Of a DNA stretch of 5,183 nt, positions 1 to 4,651 are shown piece after piece. Made by a program: the position numbers and the translations under genes. Positions within the stretch are counted from its first letter, which is position 1; every line of letters begins with the position of its first letter. The stretch comes from Opitutaceae bacterium. Lineage in GTDB: Bacteria; Verrucomicrobiota; Verrucomicrobiae; Opitutales; Opitutaceae. Below the pieces are notes generated by a model, which made no database searches, was not told the origin of the DNA, and saw only the letters and a list, made by a program, of their open reading frames with translations. The stretch covers positions 1-5,183 of the forward strand of contig JAISAX010000894.1 in NCBI GenBank assembly GCA_031266495.1, read 5' to 3'.

Positions 1-126
1 GTTTGGGTGGGCTCGGCTGTCCGTGTATGGGCTTGTAATAATTGAGGGCCGTTCGGGGTTTCGAGTGTGGGGGCTGCGCTGGCCACGCCCGCGCCAGGCA
101 AACGGATTGACGTATCTCCGCTTGTG

Positions 127-324
127 TCAGGTCCTTGAGGGCTTCGCAAGCGAAGCCCCTACAGTCGAACCGCGTAACGTCAGTTCGTAATTGTCGGCGA
201 GGAAGCGGATGATTCCGTATTTTTTGAGGAAGCCGACGAACTCGGGCAGGGGCAGGCCCGACGCCCTGCGAAGGGTGTTGAGGGTGAAGCTCATCCACGT
301 AGCGATGGTTTGTTCGCGGCTCAT
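127..324 (-). CDS. Small DUF3791-like protein with an atypical C-terminus
   Basis: This 65-aa protein is soluble, with no signal peptide or membrane segment. Residues about 8-47 resemble the DUF3791 family: a helix (TIATWMSFTLNTLRRASG), then PEFVGFLKKYGI and FLADNYEL, matching the family's pattern of an LFKKYGV-like helix followed by YL..NYE. As I recall the family, a Leu-His-containing stretch and another helix should follow NYE. Here residues 48-65 are instead TLRGSTVGASLAKPSRT-like sequence, largely encoded by a perfect inverted repeat (139-158), so the natural C-terminus is probably lost. The start is supported by AGGAAAC placed 5 bases before the ATG, the only clear Shine-Dalgarno in the window. 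Members of this family often sit next to DUF3990 genes in toxin-antitoxin-like clusters; any such partner would lie beyond base 1. The function is unknown. It may be a decaying remnant. The family assignment is from memory of the pattern. Confidence 0.55.
   Translation of the reverse strand: MSREQTIATWMSFTLNTLRRASGLPLPEFVGFLKKYGIIRFLADNYELTLRGSTVGASLAKPSRT
139..162 (-). repeat. REP-like palindrome with GTAG head (element A)
   Basis: On the minus strand, GTAG (162-159) is followed directly by a perfect inverted repeat with 9-bp arms, GGGCTTCGC / GCGAAGCCC (158-150 and 147-139), separated by 2 bases. A GTAG or GGAG tetranucleotide next to a palindrome is the hallmark of REP elements mobilised by RAYT (TnpA-REP) transposases. 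The element lies inside the last codons of the DUF3791-like gene. Copy number elsewhere in the genome cannot be seen here, so the REP assignment is an inference from structure. Confidence 0.6.
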
Positions 325-380
325 GACCTGTTTCCTGCAAACGTAAAAGGCGGCCCCGAACAGTCAAGGACAGCGGCAGC

Positions 381-422
381 GGCGCTTCCCCTCCCCCCCC
401 CTCCCTCCGGCGCTTCCCCTCC
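381..422. repeat. 14-bp direct repeat flanking a poly-C/CT-rich tract
   Basis: The 14-mer GGCGCTTCCCCTCC occurs at 381-394 and again at 409-422, a spacing of 28 bases. Between and overlapping the copies is a C-rich tract with nine C in a row (393-401) and CCCTCC units. It lies upstream of the DUF3791-like gene. It resembles slippage-prone low-complexity DNA; no regulatory role is visible. Confidence 0.6.
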
Positions 423-449
423 GTCGCGTTACATCCGTTGTGCAAGACG

Positions 450-487
450 AAAAAAGGGGGCGGCAGGCCCGAAGACCCGCCGCCCCC
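450..487 (-). terminator. Rho-independent terminator with UUCG tetraloop
   Basis: On the minus strand, GGGGGCGGCGGGTC (487-474) pairs with GGCCTGCCGCCCCC (469-456). The 14-bp stem contains two G-U pairs and is closed by a TTCG loop in a C(UUCG)G context, an exceptionally stable tetraloop. Six T follow (455-450). It lies about 77 bases after the stop of the PEP-CTERM gene, the gene it most likely terminates. It also separates that gene from the DUF3791-like gene. Confidence 0.9.
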
Positions 488-517
488 GCATTATCCGATG
501 AATATGAACTACAAACC

Positions 518-557
518 CCCGGAGGCAGACCGCTGGACTCGCGTCCGTCTCTCCGGG
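518..557 (-). other. Long bulged hairpin just after the PEP-CTERM stop codon
   Basis: Three nested arm pairs form one hairpin. CCCGGAG (518-524) pairs with CTCCGGG (551-557), AGAC (527-530) with GTCT (547-550), and GGAC (535-538) with GTCC (543-546). The minus-strand RNA would close with a GCGA (GNRA-type) loop and carry a 2-base and a 4-base bulge. It starts 6 bases after the stop codon and precedes the true terminator. There is no T-run after it, so it is not itself a classical terminator. It may protect the mRNA 3' end from exonucleases, or be a palindromic repeat element. Confidence 0.6.
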
Positions 558-563
558 AAAGGG

Positions 564-1610
564 TCAGTCGCGCGCGTCGCGATAACGCCGCAGCGCCGCC
601 CACGCCAGCAGCGCCAGCCCGGCCAGCCCGGCCCAGGTGGCGGGCTCTGGCACGGCCGCAAGGCTGGACAACGCCACCCCGCGAAAACCGTTGGAAAGGA
701 ACTCGTCGGCCGGAGCGTAGTTGGCGCGCGCCGAGGACGCGAGGTAGTCGTCGGGGTTGAGGAACGCACCGCCACGCATCCCACGGAAATCAGCATTTGT
801 AATAGTATCGTTCCACTCATACACGTTGCCGCCCTGCTGGTACGTTCCGTAATACGAACCCGCTCCGTCCACCAGGTCGTAGTGATCCACATCCGCGAAA
901 CGGTCTCCATTGCCCAGCGCGCCATTATTGGGGAACACATAGCCTCCGTCGTTGTAGTTCGCCGTGCCGCCGTTCGCGTTTGTGCCTGCCTTCAGCGTGC
1001 CCGTCACCGGATCCGTGCGCCAGGTGCCGTCTCCATTGTAATACGCCGCCTTGTACCACTCGTCCTCGCTCGCTACCGCCCACAGCGTGCCGGGGATCAC
1101 ATCCAGTGTCCGGGTCACGCTGGTGCCATTAATCGGGGTCGCATCTCCTCCGAGGAGGTTGTACACCCCCGTCTCCGTGTTCCCCGTCGTCAGCCAGTTC
1201 GTGAACCTCATCGCATCGTAAAACGACACGTAGTTCACCGGTTTCAGCTCGTACCCTGCTTTCACCACATAGGCGGAGCCGCTCCACGTGATGCCGCCGT
1301 AGGCGCTGCTGCTCATGTTGGTGTTGTAGAGCGCGAGGGTGTTCGCTCCGGTGCTGTCCACCGTGTTGAGGAACGCCGCGTACTGCGCGTTCGTCACCTC
1401 GTATTTGCCTATCTGGTACTCGTAGGCGACGGCTCCGTAGAGGTTGCCGGTGGTGGAGTCCGCCGCGTTGTCGGTATCGCCGACCTTCACCATCAGCGAG
1501 GAGTCGGTCAGGTAATCGGTCCCCACGGCTCCCCGGACCGTCACGGCCCCCGTCATTGCCAGCGCAGCCAGCAGCGCGGCGGCATGGTTTTTGTGGTTCC
1601 TGTTTTTCAT
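564..1610 (-). CDS. Secreted SUMF1-like PEP-CTERM sorting-domain protein
   Basis: This 348-aa exported protein of unknown role belongs to the formylglycine-generating-enzyme-like (SUMF1, C-type-lectin-fold) group. An N-terminal signal peptide is visible (residues 1 to about 28: basic start, hydrophobic AAALLAALAMTGAVTV). The SUMF1 hallmarks follow in order: YEYQIGKYEVTNAQYAAFLN (63-82), LKPVNYVSFYDAMRFTNWL (122-140), ASEDEWYKAAYY (180-191), GGNVYEWND (260-268), FRGMRGGAF (275-283) and NGFRG (307-311). The C-terminus has a textbook exosortase signal: VPEP (320-323), a hydrophobic helix (325-340) and a basic tail RRYRDARD. There is no cysteine anywhere, so the catalytic Cys pair of true FGE is absent and sulfatase activation is unlikely. 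A structural or ligand-binding surface role fits better. An exosortase encoded elsewhere should process it. It follows the 221-aa gene by 76 bases, with no terminator between, and ends at a strong terminator. No Shine-Dalgarno precedes the ATG. Confidence 0.93.
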   Translation of the reverse strand: MKNRNHKNHAAALLAALAMTGAVTVRGAVGTDYLTDSSLMVKVGDTDNAADSTTGNLYGAVAYEYQIGKYEVTNAQYAAFLNTVDSTGANTLALYNTNMSSSAYGGITWSGSAYVVKAGYELKPVNYVSFYDAMRFTNWLTTGNTETGVYNLLGGDATPINGTSVTRTLDVIPGTLWAVASEDEWYKAAYYNGDGTWRTDPVTGTLKAGTNANGGTANYNDGGYVFPNNGALGNGDRFADVDHYDLVDGAGSYYGTYQQGGNVYEWNDTITNADFRGMRGGAFLNPDDYLASSARANYAPADEFLSNGFRGVALSSLAAVPEPATWAGLAGLALLAWAALRRYRDARD

Positions 1611-1613
1611 GAT

Positions 1614-1674
1614 GTTTTCAGAGATTTCAGCTTTTCGGTTTTTCAGATCCCGGATTTCAGATTTCAGATTTCAG
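1614..1674. repeat. TTTCAG-rich short repeat tract between two genes
   Basis: The hexamer TTTCAG occurs six times in about 60 bases, including a perfect heptamer tandem GATTTCA three times (1653-1673) and another GATTTCAG at 1623-1630. On the transcribed minus strand it reads as CTGAAATCTGAAATC and similar. It fills most of the 76-base gap between the 221-aa gene and the PEP-CTERM gene, and includes the stretch just before the latter's start, where no ribosome-binding site is seen. A related tract lies at 4620-4651. Confidence 0.75.
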
Positions 1675-1686
1675 CGTTTTGCCTCG

Positions 1687-2352
1687 TCAGGGGATGATGG
1701 CGGAGAGGATGTCGGTCCAGGGGCCTTTCTGGCCGCGGGTGTTTTCCCAGCGGGCGATCAGCCAGATGCGTTGCCCGCGCTGGTTCTCGTCAAAGTCGAG
1801 CACGATGGCGCTGCGCGTCGAAAACTCGCTGTGCGTGATCTGGTCCAGGCTGGTGGGTTGCGTGAGCGAGATGATCCAGCGCAGTTCCCAGCCGTGCCCG
1901 CCGTCGGGCTTCTTCCTGAGGGCGTTGGCCAGCACCCTCGCGAGGATTTCCAGGCGACGGGCCGCCGGCATCCTTATCGTGATGTCGGGCGCATCCTGCG
2001 ACACGGGCGCGGGCGTGGGGTGGGTGTCGTGTATGGGCAGGCCCATGTTGTCGCGATCGGCATTGGTCACTTTTTTGTTATACGTCAGGCGCTCGTTCAC
2101 GAACTGGCGGATGCCGGCCTTGTACGCGGCGAGTGCCTCGTTCTTGGCCTGCACGGTGGCTTTCGTCCGCTTGTCGGGGTTGCTGGCGAGCGCCCACGCG
2201 TCGCGCCAGGCGGCTTGCAGGGCCATGAGCGCGTCGAGCATGTCGGTCGTCAGACCGAACCTCCCGAGGTTCGCGAGCAGGTACGCGACGAGCGTCTCCT
2301 GCCAGTTATTGAAGACGGCCTGGGGCCGCGGTATGTAATCTGCGTTGTTCAT
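1687..2352 (-). CDS. Conserved-looking hypothetical protein, helical N-terminus and FN3-like C-terminus
   Basis: This 221-aa protein has no signal peptide or membrane helix. The N-terminal half (10-90) is predicted helical, with alternating charged and Ala-rich segments (LDALMALQAAWRDAWALAS, AKNEALAAYKAGIRQFVNE). A Pro-rich linker (104-123: PIHDTHPTPAPVSQDAP) leads to a beta-type C-terminal domain ending in IWLIARWENTRGQKGPWTD (196-214) and SAIIP. That ending resembles the last strands of a fibronectin-III/Ig-like fold. The opening NADYIPRP and this ending recall uncharacterised proteins of about 210 aa found in Verrucomicrobiota and Bacteroidota; this is a memory-based likeness, not a search result. 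The amino-acid composition is that of a real protein. No Shine-Dalgarno precedes the ATG, but the upstream frame ends in ATGA overlapping this start, so translational coupling is possible. It probably shares a transcript with the PEP-CTERM gene. The function is unknown. Confidence 0.8.
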   Translation of the reverse strand: MNNADYIPRPQAVFNNWQETLVAYLLANLGRFGLTTDMLDALMALQAAWRDAWALASNPDKRTKATVQAKNEALAAYKAGIRQFVNERLTYNKKVTNADRDNMGLPIHDTHPTPAPVSQDAPDITIRMPAARRLEILARVLANALRKKPDGGHGWELRWIISLTQPTSLDQITHSEFSTRSAIVLDFDENQRGQRIWLIARWENTRGQKGPWTDILSAIIP

Positions 2353-2972
2353 GGTGGGAAAGGGGGCCGGGCCGGGTGCCTGATCGCCGGGCGCGGGCGT
2401 CCGGACCGGACGACGGCAGGCGCGAGCCGGGCAACGGGTGCCCTGGCGCAGGCAACGGGGTTTGGGTTCGGAGCAACGGGGGTCTTGTTGGCGACGCCAG
2501 GCTTTCCGGCGGCGACGACAGAAACCCTGTTGGCGACGACAGAACTTCCGTTGGCGACGACAGGAGTCCTGGCGGCGACGCCGAAACCTCTGTTGGAGAC
2601 GACAGAAACCTTGTTGGAGACGACAGAAAGCCTGTTGGAGACGACAGAAAGCCCGCAGGCGTCAATCGGGCTCCTGCCGGTCCCCGGGGAAGTCATGCGG
2701 AGACCTGCCGGGCGGGCGCGGCGGGCAACGCCGGTCGCAGCGCGGCCTGCGCGGCGAGCAACGGTCTCCGTGTGCGCCGGGGCACGCTTCGCCTGGCGAA
2801 GGCACATCCGCCTGGCACTCGATACGGGGTCGTTTCCCCCTGCTATTAACTCAACAAATGGGGGGGGGGGGGGGGGGGTAAATAACGTTTTTACAGTTAC
2901 TTGCGTAACTTTTTTCGCATACGGTTCCGCCGCATTACGGAGAGCGGATCGGGCGTGGCGGCGGGTCGTCAT
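2349..2972 (-). CDS. Questionable ORF with heptapeptide repeats, coupled to the next gene
   Basis: This frame gives 207 aa from ATG at 2972, or 254 aa from ATG at 3113. I prefer 2972 because a TTGACA box lies 54 bases upstream; the extra N-terminus from 3113 is only a Lys/Arg-rich translation of an A-rich run. In order the frame has MTTRRHARSALRNAAEPYAK-like basic sequence (1-20), VTQVTVKTLF, six Pro encoded by the C19 tract (about 38-43), an Arg/Ala-rich stretch, and about twelve 7-residue units of the type LSVVSNR (about 106-190), ending RPPFPP. Its TGA overlaps the ATG of the 221-aa gene by 4 bases, typical of coupled operon genes. Against it: no ribosome-binding site, no known domain, low complexity, and the 21-bp repeats stay open in several other frames. 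It may equally be non-coding leader DNA. Confidence 0.25.
   Translation of the reverse strand: MTTRRHARSALRNAAEPYAKKVTQVTVKTLFTPPPPPPFVELIAGGNDPVSSARRMCLRQAKRAPAHTETVARRAGRAATGVARRARPAGLRMTSPGTGRSPIDACGLSVVSNRLSVVSNKVSVVSNRGFGVAARTPVVANGSSVVANRVSVVAAGKPGVANKTPVAPNPNPVACARAPVARLAPAVVRSGRPRPAIRHPARPPFPP
2404..2676. repeat. Tandem array of thirteen 21-bp units
   Basis: The period is exactly 21 bases with no indels, with unit starts at 2404, 2425, 2446, 2467, 2488, 2509, 2530, 2551, 2572, 2593, 2614, 2635 and 2656. The best units, at 2593, 2614 and 2635, read TTGGAGACGACAGAAA followed by SCCTG or CCTTG and differ by one to three bases. Units at 2509-2571 carry GGCGACGAC in place of GGAGACGAC, and units left of 2488 carry GGGCAACGG-type cores. 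The last unit (2656) is degenerate, and traces in the same phase may reach 2739. Because 21 is a multiple of three, reading frames pass through unbroken as heptapeptide repeats. Confidence 0.9.
2860..2878. repeat. Homopolymer run of 19 G (C19 on the coding strand)
   Basis: Nineteen consecutive G on the plus strand are flanked by AT-rich DNA (CAACAAAT before, TAAATAACG after). Runs this long are prone to slipped-strand changes in length and are often phase-variation switches. They are also easily miscounted in sequencing. The tract lies in the frame starting at 2972, where it encodes Pro codons, and about 510 bases upstream of the 221-aa gene. Confidence 0.9.
2895..2910. promoter_or_regulatory. 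Perfect palindrome in AT-rich DNA, possible operator
   Basis: AGTTAC-TTGC-GTAACT is a perfect inverted repeat with 6-bp arms and a 4-base centre, lying 16 bases from the G19 run. On the plus strand it is followed by a T-run (2910-2915), but no plus-strand gene would use a terminator here and the stem is AT-rich and weak. A binding site for a dimeric regulator is possible. The evidence is symmetry only. Confidence 0.3.
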
Positions 2973-2985
2973 GGGGCGCAGTGTC

Positions 2986-3031
2986 GTTATAAAGATGCCG
3001 ACCTTACCCGTTCTTACCCGCTTTCTGTCAA
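2986..3031 (-). promoter_or_regulatory. Candidate promoter with two 10-bp direct repeats
   Basis: On the minus strand a perfect -35 consensus TTGACA lies at 3031-3026. It is followed by two nearly identical 10-mers (plus-strand CTTACCCGTT at 3003-3012 and CTTACCCGCT at 3013-3022) and then TATAAC at 2991-2986. Pairing TTGACA with a -10 at 17-19 bp gives only weak boxes (GGTAAG, TAAGGT). TATAAC is a good -10 but is 34 bases from TTGACA. The direct repeats in the spacer could be an activator or repressor site. It would drive the questionable ORF, the 221-aa gene and the PEP-CTERM gene after the mla operon. Confidence 0.35.
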
Positions 3032-3038
3032 GCGCGGT

Positions 3039-3061
3039 AATCAGGTAAAACCCTGATTTTT
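3039..3061. other. Inverted repeat followed by T-run, upstream of candidate promoter
   Basis: AATCAGG (3039-3045) and CCTGATT (3052-3058) are perfect 7-bp arms around TAAAAC, with TTTTT at 3057-3061 on the plus strand. In that direction it looks like a weak intrinsic terminator, but no plus-strand gene precedes it. On the minus strand it sits 7 bases before the TTGACA box and could be an operator, or mark the end of the mla transcript without a proper U-tract. Confidence 0.35.
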
Positions 3062-3118
3062 GCCCTTTTTTTCGGCTCTTTCGCGTTTTCTTCGCGTTTT
3101 TTTTCGCACGCACACCGC

Positions 3119-3144
3119 AGCGGCAGGAATGCCGCCGCTCCTAC
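3119..3144 (-). repeat. REP-like palindrome with GTAG head at the mlaA stop (element B)
   Basis: On the minus strand GTAG (3144-3141) is followed by GAGCG and then a perfect inverted repeat GCGGCA-TTCC-TGCCGC (3135-3120). The layout is the same as element A: GTAGG, purine, GC, then a hairpin. The TAG of GTAG is the stop codon of mlaA, so the element abuts or trims that gene. The hairpin is followed by an A-rich rather than T-rich run on the transcribed strand, so it is not a classical terminator for mlaA. Confidence 0.55.
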
Positions 3145-3980
3145 TGCTTCACCGCCGCCTCGCGGTACTGGAGGTACGCGTTGCGCGTGGCGATGTACGG
3201 ATCGATCGCGTTCTTGCCCGCCGCAGCGTCAAAGATGCGGAGCAGGTCGGGCGTCTCGTTGATGACATCCGTCGCGTACACCGCCGTCTGCACTTCCCAG
3301 CCGCCGAAAACTTCCTCTTTCGTCACACGCCAGCCCACGGGATTGAGCAGCGAATCGCCGACCTGCCCCACGGTGTCGCGCACCGAACCGGGACCGAGAA
3401 TCGGCAGCACGAGGTACGGGCCGGCCCCGATCCCCCAGCGGCCGAAAGTCTGGCCCAGGTCTTCGCGTGGCACATCCGCGAGCGCGGGCACATTGTCCGA
3501 CTGCCTGATAAAGCCGCCGAGGCCGCCGAGCGTATTGACGACAAACTTGCCTGTCTCCTTCCCCGCCCGCCTGAACTTGCCCTGGAGCACGCAGCCCACG
3601 AACCGGACGGGAAACCTGATGTTGTCGAAAAAATTGGTCAGCCCGCTGCGCACCGGCCCGGGCACGACCTTCGCGTAGCCTTTCGACACCGGACGCAACA
3701 CGTAGTCGTACACGCCTTCATTGAACTTGAACGTCAGCCGGTTGAGCGGTTCCAGCGGATCGAAAACCTCGGGCAGGGCGTATTCATCAAAATCGTCCTC
3801 CTCCACGACCTTCCTGACGAGTTCGGGATCGGGCTGCTGCGGCGTCTTCTGCGCCTCAAGCCGCACCGGGAAAACCGCCAACGCCAACGCCAGCGCCAGC
3901 ACCAGCGCGCCGACGCAGGCGCCGGCAAATGAAAGGAAGGACGAAAGGATGGACGAAACCGGGAATCGAAAGGCGTTCAT
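3141..3980 (-). CDS. mlaA: MlaA/VacJ outer-membrane phospholipid-removal protein
   Basis: This 279-aa protein is the outer-membrane component of the Mla system, which removes mislocalised phospholipids from the outer leaflet and passes them to MlaC. Family signatures are clear: FDPLEPLNR (73-81), the LTNFFDNIRFPV segment (114-125), GKFVVNTLGGLGGF (144-157), the signature EDLGQTFGRWGIG (173-185) then GPYLVLPILGP (187-197) and RD (201-202), and DPYIATRNAYLQY (260-272). Residues 1 to about 44 form a long export signal with an Ala-Leu-rich core (24-36), ending LEAQ. Unlike E. coli MlaA there is no convincing lipobox: the only early Cys (22) is preceded by AGA and lies inside the hydrophobic core. 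The ATG overlaps the mlaC stop by 4 bases, implying coupled translation. The stop TAG falls in a REP-like element, so the last residues (REAAVKQ) may not be ancestral. Confidence 0.95.
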   Translation of the reverse strand: MNAFRFPVSSILSSFLSFAGACVGALVLALALALAVFPVRLEAQKTPQQPDPELVRKVVEEDDFDEYALPEVFDPLEPLNRLTFKFNEGVYDYVLRPVSKGYAKVVPGPVRSGLTNFFDNIRFPVRFVGCVLQGKFRRAGKETGKFVVNTLGGLGGFIRQSDNVPALADVPREDLGQTFGRWGIGAGPYLVLPILGPGSVRDTVGQVGDSLLNPVGWRVTKEEVFGGWEVQTAVYATDVINETPDLLRIFDAAAGKNAIDPYIATRNAYLQYREAAVKQ

Positions 3981-4597
3981 GGCTGACCGCTGACTACAGG
4001 CTGCCGGAGATTTTTTTCAAGGGAACGAATGACCTCGTCCGCGCCGCCCTTTTTGAAGAGCGGATCGAACTGGGCGCGGTAATTGGCCACGAGGCTCACG
4101 CCTTCGATGATCACGTCATAGATGAGCCAGGCGTTTTTGTCCTTTGCCAGCTCAAGGCGGTAGGTCACGGCATAACGTTTCCCGTCAAAAATGATCGTGC
4201 TCGGGATCTCGCGCCGGGTTCCGGAAAGTTCGCTGGCCTTGCCGAAGGCGATGGCGGGGCGCGGTCCCGGATCGAATTTATCCGAATAGGTGCGGATGAC
4301 GAGGGTGGCGAAGAGGTCGATCGTCCGCTTCTGCTGGTCGGCGTTGAAGCTGCGCCAGCCCGGACCGATGGCGAGGCGGGTGGCGCGTTCGAAATTGAAA
4401 TACTGTTCCAGCACCGGGCGGAGCCGCTGGTGCAGCGGCTGGTGGCTCGTGGTGTCGTAGGCGACGCCCAGCACCTGGTCGATGGCGGCGTTGAGCGTCT
4501 TTTGCGGATCGTCCCCGGCGGCGGCGGCGCGAACCGTGGCGGCACTCGCGGCAAACAGAAGCGGAATGGCGAGGAGGAGGGTGAGGTGGCGTTTCAT
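3977..4597 (-). CDS. mlaC: MlaC periplasmic phospholipid-binding shuttle
   Basis: This 206-aa protein, close in length to E. coli MlaC, ferries phospholipid across the periplasm between MlaA and the inner-membrane MlaFEDB complex. A cleavable signal peptide is visible (1 to about 26: MKRHLTLLLAIPLLFAASAA, then TVRA-AAA). The mature part has the family helices VLEQYFNFERATRLAIG (62-78) and FNADQQKRTIDLFATLVIRT (84-103). The strands GKRYAVTYRLEL (139-150) follow, then the diagnostic WLIYDVIIEGVSLVANYRAQ (157-176) and FDPLFKKGGADEVIRSLEKN (177-196). It lies 33 bases after mlaD and overlaps mlaA by 4 bases. No Shine-Dalgarno is seen before the ATG (CCTTCGCCACACC), though the signal peptide fixes the start well. 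Confidence 0.95.
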   Translation of the reverse strand: MKRHLTLLLAIPLLFAASAATVRAAAAGDDPQKTLNAAIDQVLGVAYDTTSHQPLHQRLRPVLEQYFNFERATRLAIGPGWRSFNADQQKRTIDLFATLVIRTYSDKFDPGPRPAIAFGKASELSGTRREIPSTIIFDGKRYAVTYRLELAKDKNAWLIYDVIIEGVSLVANYRAQFDPLFKKGGADEVIRSLEKNLRQPVVSGQP

Positions 4598-4619
4598 GGT
4601 GTGGCGAAGGGCGGGTGGT

Positions 4620-4651
4620 CTTTCAGCCTTTCAGTCTTTCAGCTTTTCAGC
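4620..4651. repeat. Four 8-bp CTGAAAG-type tandem units at the mlaD 3' end
   Basis: Plus-strand units CTTTCAGC, CTTTCAGT, CTTTCAGC and TTTTCAGC occupy 4620-4651. Read on the minus strand (GCTGAAAA, GCTGAAAG, ACTGAAAG, GCTGAAAG), the first two and part of the third encode the end of MlaD (AEKLKD), and the TGA stop falls in the third. The tract resembles the TTTCAG-rich tract at 1614-1674, again at a gene boundary. Confidence 0.75.

Noticed and set aside
1..126. Possible gene or RNA at the left edge
   Set aside because: I found no open frame with support, no tRNA-like fold and no clear hairpin; it may hold lost DUF3791 sequence, but none is recognisable.
340..367. Promoter for the DUF3791-like gene (TTGACT at 367-362, minus strand)
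   Set aside because: The -35 matches 5 of 6, but at 17 bp the -10 would be ACGTTT, which is too poor to call.
438..1697. Long plus-strand frame (419 aa) opposite the PEP-CTERM gene
   Set aside because: It is antisense to a gene with clear domains, is rich in Arg/Val/His as expected of a GC-rich shadow, and shows no motif.
2306..2665. Minus-strand frame with GFLSSPT heptad repeats
   Set aside because: It overlaps the start of the 221-aa gene in another frame and its ATG lies inside the repeat array; it has less GC at third codon positions than the LSVVSNR frame.
2404..2676. CRISPR array
   Set aside because: The units are contiguous 21-mers with no unique spacers.
2860..2892. Poly-C tract as the spacer of a phase-variable promoter (TTTACC before it, minus strand)
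   Set aside because: No acceptable -10 box falls at the right distance after the tract.
2895..2915. Intrinsic terminator on the plus strand
   Set aside because: It has a stem of only 6 AT-rich pairs and no plus-strand gene upstream; kept only as a possible operator.
1591..3048. Plus-strand frame of 485 aa covering the 221-aa gene and the repeat array
   Set aside because: The composition is that of an antisense shadow, there is no ribosome-binding site, and it stays open only because of GC content and the 21-bp period.
3060..3932. Plus-strand frame of 290 aa opposite mlaA
   Set aside because: It is fully antisense to a well-supported mlaA and has His/Arg-rich, domain-free sequence.
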